Shown: piece after piece, positions 24,810-33,343 of the stretch
Layout: every line of letters begins with the position of its first letter
How positions within the stretch are numbered: position 1 is the first letter of the stretch
Assembly: GCA_017434885.1 (NCBI GenBank)
Contig: JAFSGE010000056.1
Coordinates: 235,004 to 299,003, forward strand
From: Lachnospiraceae bacterium
Lineage (GTDB): Bacteria; Bacillota; Clostridia; Lachnospirales; Lachnospiraceae
Direction of reading: 5' to 3'
Length of the DNA stretch: 64,000 nt
Notes under the pieces: model-generated
Seen by the model: the letters and a program-made list of their open reading frames with translations, nothing else
Database searches by the model: none
What the model was told of the DNA's origin: nothing
Translations under genes and position numbers: made by a program

Positions 24810-26909
24810 TTAGTCCTCTTTATAATTTGCTTTTACGTAGTCATCGATTTCCTGACTGTCTTCCAACATACGGCAGCCTAAAATATACTGTCCGTCATTA
24901 TCAGAAATTCTGATAATCATACCGTCAATGGTTTTGCCATTCAAAAGTGCGAAATCATTGATTGCCACATTTACCATACTGCCTCTGATATCGGAAAATT
25001 CCTTTGCCGTAGTTGCAAACGCAAAACCGCCGGCACTGATATTTACCATACTTCCGGTAAATACCTTATCCGTTGTTCTCAGTTTTAATGTACAGGAATT
25101 TTTAAGCGGCATACGGGCATGTTTTCTACGGTTCATAACCTTGGGATTACCCTCTACCAGAAGTCTGTAGCCGCCATCCTTCTTCTCGGATATCTTAATG
25201 TTTTCCCAATAATACATGCCGTTGTCAACAACAACTTCCAAATTATAAGATTTTCCCTTAGAAAGTTCAATCTCACGTCCGCCACTCTTAAGCTCATCTA
25301 CTATAATTGCGCCGTCTTCCACACCACGAACACGGGTCTTGTATTCAACCTTTGTGTTTCCTTTGCCTTCCACAACGCTCATGTACATATCCGGCTGTAC
25401 ATCATCAATTCCCATAAAACCGCCGGCACCGAGTTCTTCAATCAACTTGCCCACAACCATCTCAATGTTGATAACGTTTCTGGAAGTTTCTTCGTATTTG
25501 CTTCTCATTGCACGGGTAGTCTCGTCTGCTTCGTGGATGCTCTCTGTCATCAGCGCCATGACATCGCTTACCTGTTGCATGTTATCTACCATGTTCTTGT
25601 TAGAATCTTCCACTTCACGCATAGCAGAATCTACTACCTGAATGTTTTCTCCCAGTTTCATGGTATCCTGTGTAATACTGTTTACACTTCTGTTTACCTG
25701 ATTTACCTTTTCAAGCGTTAAGTTAATCAGTTCAATGGTCTTGGTAATGGATGCTGTCATCTTATCGGAAGTCTGCTCTAAGTTTGCAAGTGCATCCATA
25801 ATGCTGTTGGAAGATGCCTGCGTACCGCTGCTCAAGTTACGGATTTCATCCGCAACTACAGCAAAGCCCTTTCCGGCTTCTCCAGCTCTTGCTGCCTCGA
25901 TAGATGCATTCAGCGCAAGCAGATTGGTCTGGCTGGTAATCTGGGTAATGGTTCCGGTTTCTTCCTTCACCATATTAAATTCATTTTTAAATTCCTTCAA
26001 AATAGCTTCCACTTCTGCGGAAAGCTGTGCCATTTCATTGGTGGATGCCACAACGTCTGCTAACTCCTGTGTACTGGCTTTGGCATTGTTTACAGAGCCT
26101 TCCATCAGTACAACCATCTCCTGAATCAGACCTGCCACATTTTCAACCTGATTGTTAATCTTCTGTGTCATGTCAAGAGAGGAATCGGTTTTGTCATGAA
26201 GCACTGCATTATTTGAAGTCAAATCATCCATACTGCGAACAACGTTATTCGCACCTTCTCTGTTTTCATCTGCCAGTTCACGTACAACTGTAACACCGTC
26301 CACAACTGCGGTACTTGCATCCTTAACCTGTTCAATGGTTTTTACCACTCTGTCAAGATTGGACTGTACAGAACCCAGCATTGCACCTTCAGACTGATTC
26401 AAATGATTGATGGACAAAATGTAACTCATATAGCAAAGTGCTGTTGCTGCCACCTGAATTTCAAAGCTGGTAATGGTATTGGCATCCATCTTGCCCTGCA
26501 CAATCGTAATAATTAAAGATGCCGTCAAAATCAGCATATTGGTAATGCCAAGTCTGATTAGCATATTTCTGCTCTTATACAGAATCAACAAACTGACAAC
26601 CGGAAAAATGTAGGTAAATGTCAGATTGGTGGTTGTTGTCAGCACAACAAACGCAAAAAACAGCATATAACCAATTGAAATAATTTCTCTATATAATTTG
26701 GTTCCCATACCTCTTACTTTTAAAGCAACTGCACCGATAATAAAAGGTGCCCAGCAGAAAAAGCAGAAAGCAACAATGTACGATACCGTTCTTGCTCCTT
26801 TAGCCAGTTCCAGAAAATAAGCTCCGGTCAGTACAATATTAATCACCAGCCACATCAGCATGGCTTTCATATTTGAACTTCTCTTAAATTGTTCCTCATT
26901 ATATTCCAT
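24810..26909 (-). CDS. Methyl-accepting chemotaxis-type protein with C-terminal PilZ domain
   Basis: A 699-residue signalling protein. About six hydrophobic helices fill residues 12-180, with no large outside sensor domain and no clear HAMP. A long coiled coil follows with the MCP tip [20 protein letters not shown], which contacts CheA/CheW. The C-terminal 190 residues form a YcgR-N-like segment and a PilZ domain: NRRKHAR and NISAGG are the RxxxR and (D/N)xSxxG motifs that bind cyclic-di-GMP. I infer a chemoreceptor whose output responds to c-di-GMP. It is a single-gene unit. Confidence 0.88.
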   Translation of the reverse strand: MEYNEEQFKRSSNMKAMLMWLVINIVLTGAYFLELAKGARTVSYIVAFCFFCWAPFIIGAVALKVRGMGTKLYREIISIGYMLFFAFVVLTTTTNLTFTYIFPVVSLLILYKSRNMLIRLGITNMLILTASLIITIVQGKMDANTITSFEIQVAATALCYMSYILSINHLNQSEGAMLGSVQSNLDRVVKTIEQVKDASTAVVDGVTVVRELADENREGANNVVRSMDDLTSNNAVLHDKTDSSLDMTQKINNQVENVAGLIQEMVVLMEGSVNNAKASTQELADVVASTNEMAQLSAEVEAILKEFKNEFNMVKEETGTITQITSQTNLLALNASIEAARAGEAGKGFAVVADEIRNLSSGTQASSNSIMDALANLEQTSDKMTASITKTIELINLTLEKVNQVNRSVNSITQDTMKLGENIQVVDSAMREVEDSNKNMVDNMQQVSDVMALMTESIHEADETTRAMRSKYEETSRNVINIEMVVGKLIEELGAGGFMGIDDVQPDMYMSVVEGKGNTKVEYKTRVRGVEDGAIIVDELKSGGREIELSKGKSYNLEVVVDNGMYYWENIKISEKKDGGYRLLVEGNPKVMNRRKHARMPLKNSCTLKLRTTDKVFTGSMVNISAGGFAFATTAKEFSDIRGSMVNVAINDFALLNGKTIDGMIIRISDNDGQYILGCRMLEDSQEIDDYVKANYKED

Positions 26910-26951
26910 AGTTTTCTTTAGCCTCCGTCTTTCCCTTTTTAGTTTCTTTTA

Positions 26952-28094
26952 TTAATCATCCAACCTTCTCATCTCGGTATAAGCCAAAAGAAGCGGTCCC
27001 ACGCCCTTAGCATCATCCTCAACAATCGGCTCAGACATATAATATTCAAAGCTGCCGTCTCTGCGTAAATTATCTGCGGGTCCCAAACCTGCCACTAAAC
27101 AAATACCGCCCAGGCTTAATCCCCCGTCCTTTTCTTTGAGATATTTATCACAAATACCGTTAAAGGCTTTGAATGCATACTCACGATAACTCTCCGGTAA
27201 AAATCCGAGACGCACACCCTTTAACAAACAATACGCCATGATAGCACTTCCGCTTGTCTCCGGATAGTTAGGCGCCTCATCCTTACGCGCAGGAAGCTGA
27301 TACCAAAGTCCGCTCTCATCCTGGAATTTTAACATGGAATCAATCATATCAACAAATACACCTTTTAACCACTCATAGTCTTCGGCATACTCTTCTCCCG
27401 GCTCACACTTATACAAGGTATCAAGCAATGACATGGAATACCAACCAAGTGCTCTCAGCCAGAAGTTTTCGGAAAGTCCCGTTTCCTTATCACACCAGAA
27501 AATAGTCTTGGACGCATCATAACCGTGATAATATAATCCTGTTTTGGGGTCTCTTAAGTACTTCACCACATTCTTAAACTGACTGAAAATATCCCCATAA
27601 TTTTTCTTGTCATTAAACTTGGTCTCATATTCCATATAAAAAGGCTGTCCCATGTACATACCGTCAAGCCACACCTGATGAGGATAAATCTGCTTGTGCC
27701 AGAAATTTCCTTCCTCGGTTCTGGGCTGAGTCTGTACCTGACTGTAAATCAAATCAATAGCTTTGCGGTACTTTTCTTTGCCGTTTAATTCGTACAGGGA
27801 AAATAATGTTTTACCTGCATTGACATTGTCAAGATTATACTCTTCCACACTGTATCCTGTGATGGAACCGTCTTCCTGTACCCTGTGATTGATAAAAGCA
27901 TCAGCAAACTCATAATACTTTTTCTCACCTGTCGCCTGATAAATCTCAAGAAGTGCCAGAATCATACATCCGTCAATATAATTCCAGCCGGCTGCCTTTC
28001 CTTCCAGTGCCTTTTCAATATTCCATGCCGGAACATCCAAGGTACTTTTTTCAATTAACCCATCAATATATTTTTCAAAAATCGGTAGTTTCAT
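26952..28094 (-). CDS. GH105 unsaturated glucuronyl/rhamnogalacturonyl hydrolase
   Basis: A 380-residue cytosolic protein (no signal peptide) with the six-hairpin toroid pattern of GH88/GH105: AAGWNYIDGCMILALLEIY, IYPHQVWLDGMYMGQPF (the family's catalytic aspartate is in WLDG), FWLRALGWYSMSLLD, GSAIMAYCLLKG. It removes the unsaturated uronic acid left by pectin or glycosaminoglycan lyases from the ends of imported oligosaccharides. GGAGGG precedes the ATG. It starts eight bases after the GGDEF gene stop, so the two are likely co-transcribed. Confidence 0.88.
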   Translation of the reverse strand: MKLPIFEKYIDGLIEKSTLDVPAWNIEKALEGKAAGWNYIDGCMILALLEIYQATGEKKYYEFADAFINHRVQEDGSITGYSVEEYNLDNVNAGKTLFSLYELNGKEKYRKAIDLIYSQVQTQPRTEEGNFWHKQIYPHQVWLDGMYMGQPFYMEYETKFNDKKNYGDIFSQFKNVVKYLRDPKTGLYYHGYDASKTIFWCDKETGLSENFWLRALGWYSMSLLDTLYKCEPGEEYAEDYEWLKGVFVDMIDSMLKFQDESGLWYQLPARKDEAPNYPETSGSAIMAYCLLKGVRLGFLPESYREYAFKAFNGICDKYLKEKDGGLSLGGICLVAGLGPADNLRRDGSFEYYMSEPIVEDDAKGVGPLLLAYTEMRRLDD

Positions 28095-28102
28095 ACACCC
28101 TC

Positions 28103-29347
28103 CTATTTCTGTTTCTTTGCTTTTTTCTCACGATACATCAGCGTATCTGCCTGTCCAATCAACTCATCCAGCTTCACTTTACCGTCAGCAGAATATGCCG
28201 TACCGATACTGACCGACAAAGCCTGCATTGCTTCCTTTCCGGCAAAAGCAGTATTTAATATTTTTTCCAGCCAAATGCGCTTTTCTTCTATTTCCTCCGG
28301 TGTGTATTCCTTCCGTTCAATTACCAAGAACTCGTCGCCGCCGATTCTGGCAACTACAGCCTCGGCCATACGCTCCTGCAACACATCCGCCACCATAAGA
28401 AGCGCATTGTCACCCTGTTGGTGTCCCCACTTATCATTTACAAACTTAAAATTGTCTAAATCCAAATAAAACAGTGCAACAGGTCCCTGATTTTGTTCCT
28501 CAATATACTGGTAAACATATCTTCTGTTGAATAATCCTGTAAGGAAGTCCGTGTTAGCCTGTTTCTTCATAATGCGCTCATAGGCTCTCTCCTTTGTCAC
28601 ATCATCAGCAACACCGACTGTTCCCATAATACTGCCATCCAAATCAAACAGCGGGGATTTATAAGTAAGGAACTCTTTCATGCCGCTTTTGGTCTTTACC
28701 TTTTCATCAAATACACAGGTTATCTTTTTGTCCATAACCTCATATTCCGATTCCATACAAATGTATTCACCCTTGGCATACTCGTCCGGCGTCATATCCC
28801 ATATGAAGTAATGACCTCTTCCTTCCACCTGCTTTTTGGTTTTTCCTACAGCCTCACAGAAGCTTTGATTTACTTTCAAATGAGAACCGACTTTATCCTT
28901 ATACCATACCAAATCCGTCATGCTGTCAATGGTGGTGTCAAGATACGCCTTATTAAGCCATAAATCCTTCTGTACTTTCTTATTTTCCTGCCATTTACGG
29001 AAATGAAACTTCACTTCCTCCGCAGAAAGCGGCAATATCCAGATATCCGTAATTTCTGCACCGGCCAGAGAAAGAACTGACTCCACCTGACTTTTTTCAA
29101 CACATAGAATCAGGTCACTGTCTTCTTTTTTATGATTCAGCAGAAACTCAATACCTGCCTGCTCATCTCCCGCATATTGATGCAAATCCGCTAAAATAAA
29201 ATCTGCTTTTTTCAATTGAATAACCTGAGGCAGATTACTGTCTACCACCTGATGAAAAAACTGCGGCACGGGCTCCATTTCTTTGATCGTATTTCGGATT
29301 TCGCTACTTACATTCCAAAATGATATATGTATATTACAGTGATACAT
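28103..29347 (-). CDS. PAS-GGDEF diguanylate cyclase
   Basis: A 414-residue soluble protein. The first 130 residues look like a worn-down receiver domain (ADFILADLHQYAGDE, DLILCVEKSQVES) without the full set of acidic residues. A PAS domain (about 142-260) and a complete GGDEF domain (266-410: DFLTGLFNRRYVYQYI, LDLDNFKFVNDKWGHQQGD, ARIGGDEF) follow. The active-site motif is intact, so it should make cyclic-di-GMP; no RxxD inhibitory site is visible at the usual place. Its own promoter is at 29387-29415, and the candidate small RNA lies just upstream. GH105 follows in the same unit. Confidence 0.9.
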   Translation of the reverse strand: MYHCNIHISFWNVSSEIRNTIKEMEPVPQFFHQVVDSNLPQVIQLKKADFILADLHQYAGDEQAGIEFLLNHKKEDSDLILCVEKSQVESVLSLAGAEITDIWILPLSAEEVKFHFRKWQENKKVQKDLWLNKAYLDTTIDSMTDLVWYKDKVGSHLKVNQSFCEAVGKTKKQVEGRGHYFIWDMTPDEYAKGEYICMESEYEVMDKKITCVFDEKVKTKSGMKEFLTYKSPLFDLDGSIMGTVGVADDVTKERAYERIMKKQANTDFLTGLFNRRYVYQYIEEQNQGPVALFYLDLDNFKFVNDKWGHQQGDNALLMVADVLQERMAEAVVARIGGDEFLVIERKEYTPEEIEEKRIWLEKILNTAFAGKEAMQALSVSIGTAYSADGKVKLDELIGQADTLMYREKKAKKQK

Positions 29348-29386
29348 TGATTACCCCCGTTTATCCAAAGACACTTACACGATTTT

Positions 29387-29415
29387 ACTATACCACAATT
29401 TAACGAATAAATCAA
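29387..29415 (-). promoter_or_regulatory. Promoter of the GGDEF-GH105 unit
   Basis: On the minus strand, -35 TTGATT (29415-29410), a 17-base spacer and -10 TATAGT (29392-29387), giving a leader of about 33 bases before the ATG at 29347. Confidence 0.65.
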
Positions 29416-29446
29416 AATGTTTACACAATTTTTTCGAATTTCCCAT

Positions 29447-29552
29447 ACAACAAACAAGACCGGATGACTGACATCATCCGGCCTGTTTAGGATTAAGATT
29501 ATAAAACATTTTTTAGGAGTTGTGGATTGTATGTAGTTAGTCTTGCCTAACT
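29447..29552 (-). ncRNA. Candidate iron-controlled small RNA (or attenuated leader)
   Basis: A minus-strand promoter (29559-29587) would start a transcript near 29552. Its 5' end folds with a 9-bp stem (29532-29540 with 29547-29555, partly beyond the start). A single-stranded A/U-rich stretch contains ACTCCT (29520-29515), able to pair with a Shine-Dalgarno sequence. The transcript ends in an 8-bp terminator CCGGATGA/TCATCCGG (29460-29467 with 29474-29481) plus TCTTGTTTGTT. No gene of useful length lies inside (only an 11-codon frame with no ribosome site). Reading through the terminator would lead into the GGDEF gene, so it may instead be an attenuated leader. Confidence 0.55.
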
Positions 29553-29587
29553 ACAGTTATAATATCACAACTCACTAGTTTGTGCAA
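29532..29587 (-). promoter_or_regulatory. Promoter with DtxR/MntR-like box before the candidate small RNA
   Basis: On the minus strand, -35 TTGCAC (29587-29582), a 17-base spacer and -10 TATTAT (29564-29559). Directly after it lies a 24-bp element with perfect 9-bp arms (29532-29540, 29547-29555) whose core, TTAGTCTTGCCTAA on the plus strand (29537-29550), matches 12 of 14 bases of the box at feoA, in the same position relative to the -10. Confidence 0.65.
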
Positions 29588-29595
29588 GTATTTTT

Positions 29596-30240
29596 TTACT
29601 TATTTTCAAATTTTTCTAAGGGACGCTTATGACCTGTGACTTCCTCCCAATGTTCCAGCACATACGCGCCTATTATAGGGTCATACATAACCCCCAAATT
29701 TCTTTCTATTTCATAATACGCAAAGGAAAAACCGTGAGCCATACGATAACTTCTGGTTGACGTCATCGCATCAATTGAATCACATATAGCAATAATTCTT
29801 GCACCTACAGGAATCTCTTCTCCTTTTAACCCTAAAGGATATCCTTTTCCGTCAAAGCGCTCATGATGGCAAAGAACAATTTCCTTTACTTCACTCAAAT
29901 GCTCTGATTTGCTTAATATTTCCGCTCCGATAGACGGGTGGCGCTTCATGGCCTGCCATTCTTCATCATCCAGCTTTTCTGTTTTATTCAAAACTGCATC
30001 CGGCACGCCTATTTTTCCGATATCATGCAAATGCGCTGCAATATGGATTTTTTCCACATCTTTTTCCTTGAAGTTCATCATCTTCGCAATGCACTCTGCC
30101 ATGTCGCTGACTCTTAAGGAATGCCCTGCTGTATAAGGGTCTTTTGCGTCCAGAGCACAGGCAATGCATTCTATAATTTCATGGTAATCAATTTCTTCAT
30201 TGCTTTCTTTCGGTTTTTCTATAATAGCTTCTCTTTCCAC
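29596..30240 (-). CDS. HD-GYP domain protein encoded in the feo operon
   Basis: A 214-residue soluble protein made almost only of an HD-GYP domain: AGHSLRVSDMAECIA, HLHDIGKIGVPD, HHERFDGKGYPLGLKGEEIP and the C-terminal FDP-like segment YDPIIGAYVLEHW. Both metal-binding and GYP motifs are intact, so it should hydrolyse cyclic-di-GMP. It starts with GTG at 30240, two bases after the stop of the FeoB-associated gene, with AAAGG six bases upstream, so it is translated as part of the feo operon. Confidence 0.9.
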   Translation of the reverse strand: MEREAIIEKPKESNEEIDYHEIIECIACALDAKDPYTAGHSLRVSDMAECIAKMMNFKEKDVEKIHIAAHLHDIGKIGVPDAVLNKTEKLDDEEWQAMKRHPSIGAEILSKSEHLSEVKEIVLCHHERFDGKGYPLGLKGEEIPVGARIIAICDSIDAMTSTRSYRMAHGFSFAYYEIERNLGVMYDPIIGAYVLEHWEEVTGHKRPLEKFENK

Positions 30241-30242
30241 TT

Positions 30243-30413
30243 CTAACCTTTCTCAGTACTGCAATTACAACCGGAAACTCCGTTTTTGTGTGCACAGGTT
30301 GCCCCTGCCGGGCAACCAATGCACTTTACACCACGTTTCTTCTCTTTTGCTATGTAAAAGACGGCTCCTCCTATTATCAACAGAAGTACTGCCACAATCA
30401 ACAAATTGGCCAT
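30243..30413 (-). CDS. FeoB-associated Cys-rich membrane protein
   Basis: A 56-residue protein: an N-terminal membrane helix (residues 3-22), a basic KEKKRG stretch, then a cysteine cluster (CIGCPAGATC and, further on, CNC). This is the small FeoB-associated Cys-rich family found after feoB in many Firmicutes; the cysteines may bind iron or a cluster, in the place of FeoC. It lies 29 bases after feoB and two bases before the HD-GYP gene. Confidence 0.88.
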   Translation of the reverse strand: MANLLIVAVLLLIIGGAVFYIAKEKKRGVKCIGCPAGATCAHKNGVSGCNCSTEKG

Positions 30414-30442
30414 ATCTCTCTTCCTTCCGAATGGTTCTTAAC

Positions 30443-32443
30443 TTATTTCTTCAAAGCATACTGCGCATTAAAGTTTTTTTCAGATTTTTTAATCAGGTAA
30501 ACAATAATTGCCACAATTGCCACTACTGCAATCAGTCCGGCCACAAAGCCTGCGCCAAACGTACCTGCGGTAATCAATGTACCAACCTGATATACCAGAT
30601 AAGCAACTACATATCCGGTTGCAAACTGCAGTGCAATACCGCCAAATAACCACTTCTTATCCTGTATCTCGGAGTTCATGGCACCCATTGCCGCAAAGCA
30701 GGGAGGTGTAAATAAGTTGAACATCAGATAAGCAAGTGCTGCTACCTTTGTAAGTCCCATAACCGCTGCCACTTCACTTGAGCCACTCATCAAAGCCAGT
30801 TCTTCTGTGTCGATGAAATCAGTTAACGCATAACATACTGCCAAGGTACCTACTACATTTTCTTTTGCAATAAATCCGGTAACTGCTGCTGCTGCAAGCT
30901 GCCATGCTGCAACACCTACGATAGGAACTAAAATTACTGCAACAGGTGATGCGATGGTTGCAAGAATAGAAGTATTTTCCATGCCTTCTTCCACAACCTG
31001 AAGCTGCCAGTTGAATGTCTGCATAATCTGTACTACTGCATTACATACAAGGATAATGGTACCTGCCTTGATAATGTATGCTTTACCACGGGAACACATG
31101 GAAAGGAATGCTCTCTTTAAACTGGGAAGCTTATACTCAGGAAGTTCAATAATAAAGAAGGACTTTCTGTATTTATATCCTGTAATCTTATTTACCAGTA
31201 ATGCACCGAGTAAAATAAGAAGTATACCAACAAAGTACATCACTACACCTACCCATTTTGCATCTGCAAAGAATGCACCTGCAAACAATGCAATAACGGG
31301 GAGCTTCGCACCACAAGGCATAAAAGGAGTCAGCATAGCAGTTGCTCTGCGTTCTCTTTCATTACGAATGGTACGACAAGCCATAACACCGGGAATTGCA
31401 CAACCGGTACCGATTACCATAGGAATAACAGATTTTCCGGAAAGACCAACTTTCTTGAAAATAGGGTCAAGCACTACAGTAGCACGTGCCATATATCCGC
31501 AATCTTCCAAAAGTGCAATCAGGAAATACATTACCATTACCAGAGGAAGGAAACCTACTACAGCACCTACACCACCGATAATACCGTCTACCAAAAGTGA
31601 CTGTAAGAAAGGATTGGCATTCTCAACAAGACCTGCAACCCATTCCTGGAAAGTTTCAATCCAGCCAACAAGCCAGTCTGCAATCCATGTACCTACTGTA
31701 GACTGTGAAATATAGAATACCAGGAACATTACAACAGCAAAAATCGGAATGCCGAGCCATCTGTTTGTAAGGATTTCGTCAATCTTATCCTGAGAATTTT
31801 TGTCTTTTGTAAGAACTTTACGCTTTTCTACACTTGCAACAATTTTATTTACAAATTCAAAACGCTTTCTGTCTTCTGCTTCTACGGCTGCCTTGTCATG
31901 CAAATCTATATCTGCCTGTACATAAGGTGCTTTCTGCTCTTTACCCTTTAACTCAACTGCTTTCTGTACCACAGATTTCAGACCGTTCTCGCCTGAAGAT
32001 GTAGAAACAGTCTCTACAACAGGACATCCGAGTTTTTCGGACAATGCCTGTGCATTGATTACGTTTTCCTTCTTGGCATTAACATCACTCTTATTCAGTG
32101 CAACTACCACAGGAATACCAAGCTCTAAGAGCTGTGTGGTAAAAAATAAGCTACGGCTTAAGTTGGTAGCATCCACGATGTTAATAATCGCATCGGGATT
32201 TTCATTCTTTACATAACCGCTGGTAATACTTTCCTCAGATGTAAAAGGTGACATGGAATATGCACCCGGCAAGTCAACCGCGATTACTTCTTCTCCTCCG
32301 TCATAAAAACTTTTTTTGATAGGACTTTCTTTTTTGTCAACAGTAACACCTGCCCAGTTACCTACACGCTCTGTTCTGCCTGTCAGCGCGTTGTACATGG
32401 TGGTCTTACCGCTGTTCGGATTACCTGTTAAAGCAATTCTCAT
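30443..32443 (-). CDS. feoB: Ferrous iron transport protein B
   Basis: A 666-residue Fe(II) transporter. The N-terminal G domain has GNPNSGKT (7-14), DLPG (G3) and NKSD (G4). A linker/GDI-like region (about 165-230) is followed by the membrane core with about ten helices and the Feo signature GTGCAIPGVMACRTIRNERER. GGAGG precedes the ATG. feoA lies 148 bases upstream, with a TTAG-N6-CTAA box in the gap; the Cys-rich protein and HD-GYP genes follow. It imports ferrous iron under low oxygen. Confidence 0.97.
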   Translation of the reverse strand: MRIALTGNPNSGKTTMYNALTGRTERVGNWAGVTVDKKESPIKKSFYDGGEEVIAVDLPGAYSMSPFTSEESITSGYVKNENPDAIINIVDATNLSRSLFFTTQLLELGIPVVVALNKSDVNAKKENVINAQALSEKLGCPVVETVSTSSGENGLKSVVQKAVELKGKEQKAPYVQADIDLHDKAAVEAEDRKRFEFVNKIVASVEKRKVLTKDKNSQDKIDEILTNRWLGIPIFAVVMFLVFYISQSTVGTWIADWLVGWIETFQEWVAGLVENANPFLQSLLVDGIIGGVGAVVGFLPLVMVMYFLIALLEDCGYMARATVVLDPIFKKVGLSGKSVIPMVIGTGCAIPGVMACRTIRNERERRATAMLTPFMPCGAKLPVIALFAGAFFADAKWVGVVMYFVGILLILLGALLVNKITGYKYRKSFFIIELPEYKLPSLKRAFLSMCSRGKAYIIKAGTIILVCNAVVQIMQTFNWQLQVVEEGMENTSILATIASPVAVILVPIVGVAAWQLAAAAVTGFIAKENVVGTLAVCYALTDFIDTEELALMSGSSEVAAVMGLTKVAALAYLMFNLFTPPCFAAMGAMNSEIQDKKWLFGGIALQFATGYVVAYLVYQVGTLITAGTFGAGFVAGLIAVVAIVAIIVYLIKKSEKNFNAQYALKK

Positions 32444-32504
32444 TTTTTCTCTCCTCCTGTTTTATCTTAAAAAACATCTTGTACATTTTTATGTGCAACT
32501 TTTA

Positions 32505-32518
32505 TTAGTTATCACTAA
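32505..32518 (-). promoter_or_regulatory. TTAG-N6-CTAA box between feoA and feoB
   Basis: TTAGTGATAACTAA on the minus strand, the same TTAG-N6-CTAA frame as the boxes at feoA and at the candidate small RNA. I see no strong promoter here, so its role (second site or chance) is open. Confidence 0.4.
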
Positions 32519-32591
32519 CTTTGTTGTAAAAAATATAGTGACTTATCACCATATTTTCTTTTTTCATCTCATTTTTCTGATTTCTTGCAAT

Positions 32592-32804
32592 TTAAACTAA
32601 AATCGCTTCCGCCAGCTGATTGTCAATATTATATCTGGCGTCCTTGATGGAAACCACGCAACCGCCCTTTAAATGGGAAATCACTGTAATCGCCTCTCCA
32701 CTGTAACACCCCAGTGAAAAAAGGAATGCTTCCAATTCTTCATCATCGGTTAAAATATCCTTAATTATGTATTCTGTCTCTGTCTCTGCGCTTAGTAGAT
32801 TCAT
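32592..32804 (-). CDS. feoA: Ferrous iron transport protein A
   Basis: A 71-residue SH3-fold protein (LGCYSGEAITVISHLKGGCV, then SIKDARYNIDNQLAEAILV), the cytosolic partner of FeoB. The ATG at 32804 has GGAGG five bases upstream; the longer frame from 32828 lacks one. It is the first gene of the feo operon, with a DtxR-like box at the transcript start, and lies divergent to the DtxR-family gene. Confidence 0.92.
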   Translation of the reverse strand: MNLLSAETETEYIIKDILTDDEELEAFLFSLGCYSGEAITVISHLKGGCVVSIKDARYNIDNQLAEAILV

Positions 32805-32830
32805 ATTTCCTCCTATAGGCACAACCAAAA

Positions 32831-32882
32831 TTAGCCTCGCCTAACTCGTAACAAGTTTAGCACTGCCAAATATTTCTGTCAA
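32831..32882 (-). promoter_or_regulatory. feoA promoter with DtxR-like operator
   Basis: On the minus strand, -35 TTGACA (32882-32877), a 17-base spacer and -10 TAAACT (32859-32854). TTAGGCGAGGCTAA (32844-32831), a near-palindrome with TTAG/CTAA arms, covers the expected start at about 32847. It fits metal-dependent repression by the adjacent DtxR-family protein. Confidence 0.75.
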
Positions 32883-32919
32883 GTCTTTGTTTTATCAAAA
32901 CACAAAATTAAATATTAAT

Positions 32920-32949
32920 TTGCCTATCAGGCTTTCTCTATGCTATACT
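32920..32949 (+). promoter_or_regulatory. Promoter of the DtxR-family gene
   Basis: -35 TTGCCT (32920-32925), an 18-base spacer and -10 TATACT (32944-32949). No TTAG-N6-CTAA box lies on this promoter, so the regulator is probably not controlled by the same site. Confidence 0.6.
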
Positions 32950-32983
32950 TCTATACATAATCATGTAAAGTGAGGGAATCAAT

Positions 32984-33343
32984 ATGCATATTAATGAGTC
33001 CGCTGAAAATTATTTAGAAACTATTCTTATATTAAGTAAAGAAAAACCTGTAGTCCGCTCTGTAGATATTGCTGAGGAACTAAATTTCAAAAAATCCAGC
33101 GTCAGCGTTGCCATGAAAAATCTTCGTGAAAAAGAACACATTACCGTAACAAAAGAAGGATTTATTTATCTGACCGAGTCAGGACGTGAAATTGCCGAAA
33201 TGATATTTGAGCGCCACGAACTTCTTACCGGCTGGCTTGTAAGCCTTGGCGTAGACAAAAAAACAGCGGCAGACGATGCCTGCCGCATTGAACACGTTAT
33301 CAGTAAAGAAAGCTTTGAAGCTATCAAAAAACACGTGCTTTAA
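32984..33343 (+). CDS. DtxR/MntR-family metal-dependent regulator
   Basis: A 119-residue regulator: a winged helix-turn-helix (residues 8-65: NYLETILILSKEKPVVRSVDIA, LNFKKSSVSVAMKNLREKEH) and the metal-binding and dimerisation helices (ERHELLTGWLVSLGV, ACRIEHVISKESFEAI). The ligands E-x-x-H and H at the end are in place. It lacks the SH3-like third domain, so it resembles MntR in size. Placed divergent to feoA, it is the likely Fe(II)-dependent repressor of feo and, by shared boxes, of the candidate small RNA. Its stop codon overlaps that of the convergent EAL gene. Confidence 0.9.
   Translation: MHINESAENYLETILILSKEKPVVRSVDIAEELNFKKSSVSVAMKNLREKEHITVTKEGFIYLTESGREIAEMIFERHELLTGWLVSLGVDKKTAADDACRIEHVISKESFEAIKKHVL

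Noticed and set aside
29480-29512. An 11-codon frame inside the candidate small RNA
   Set aside because: No Shine-Dalgarno sequence precedes its ATG, and its stop lies in the terminator stem, so translation is unlikely.
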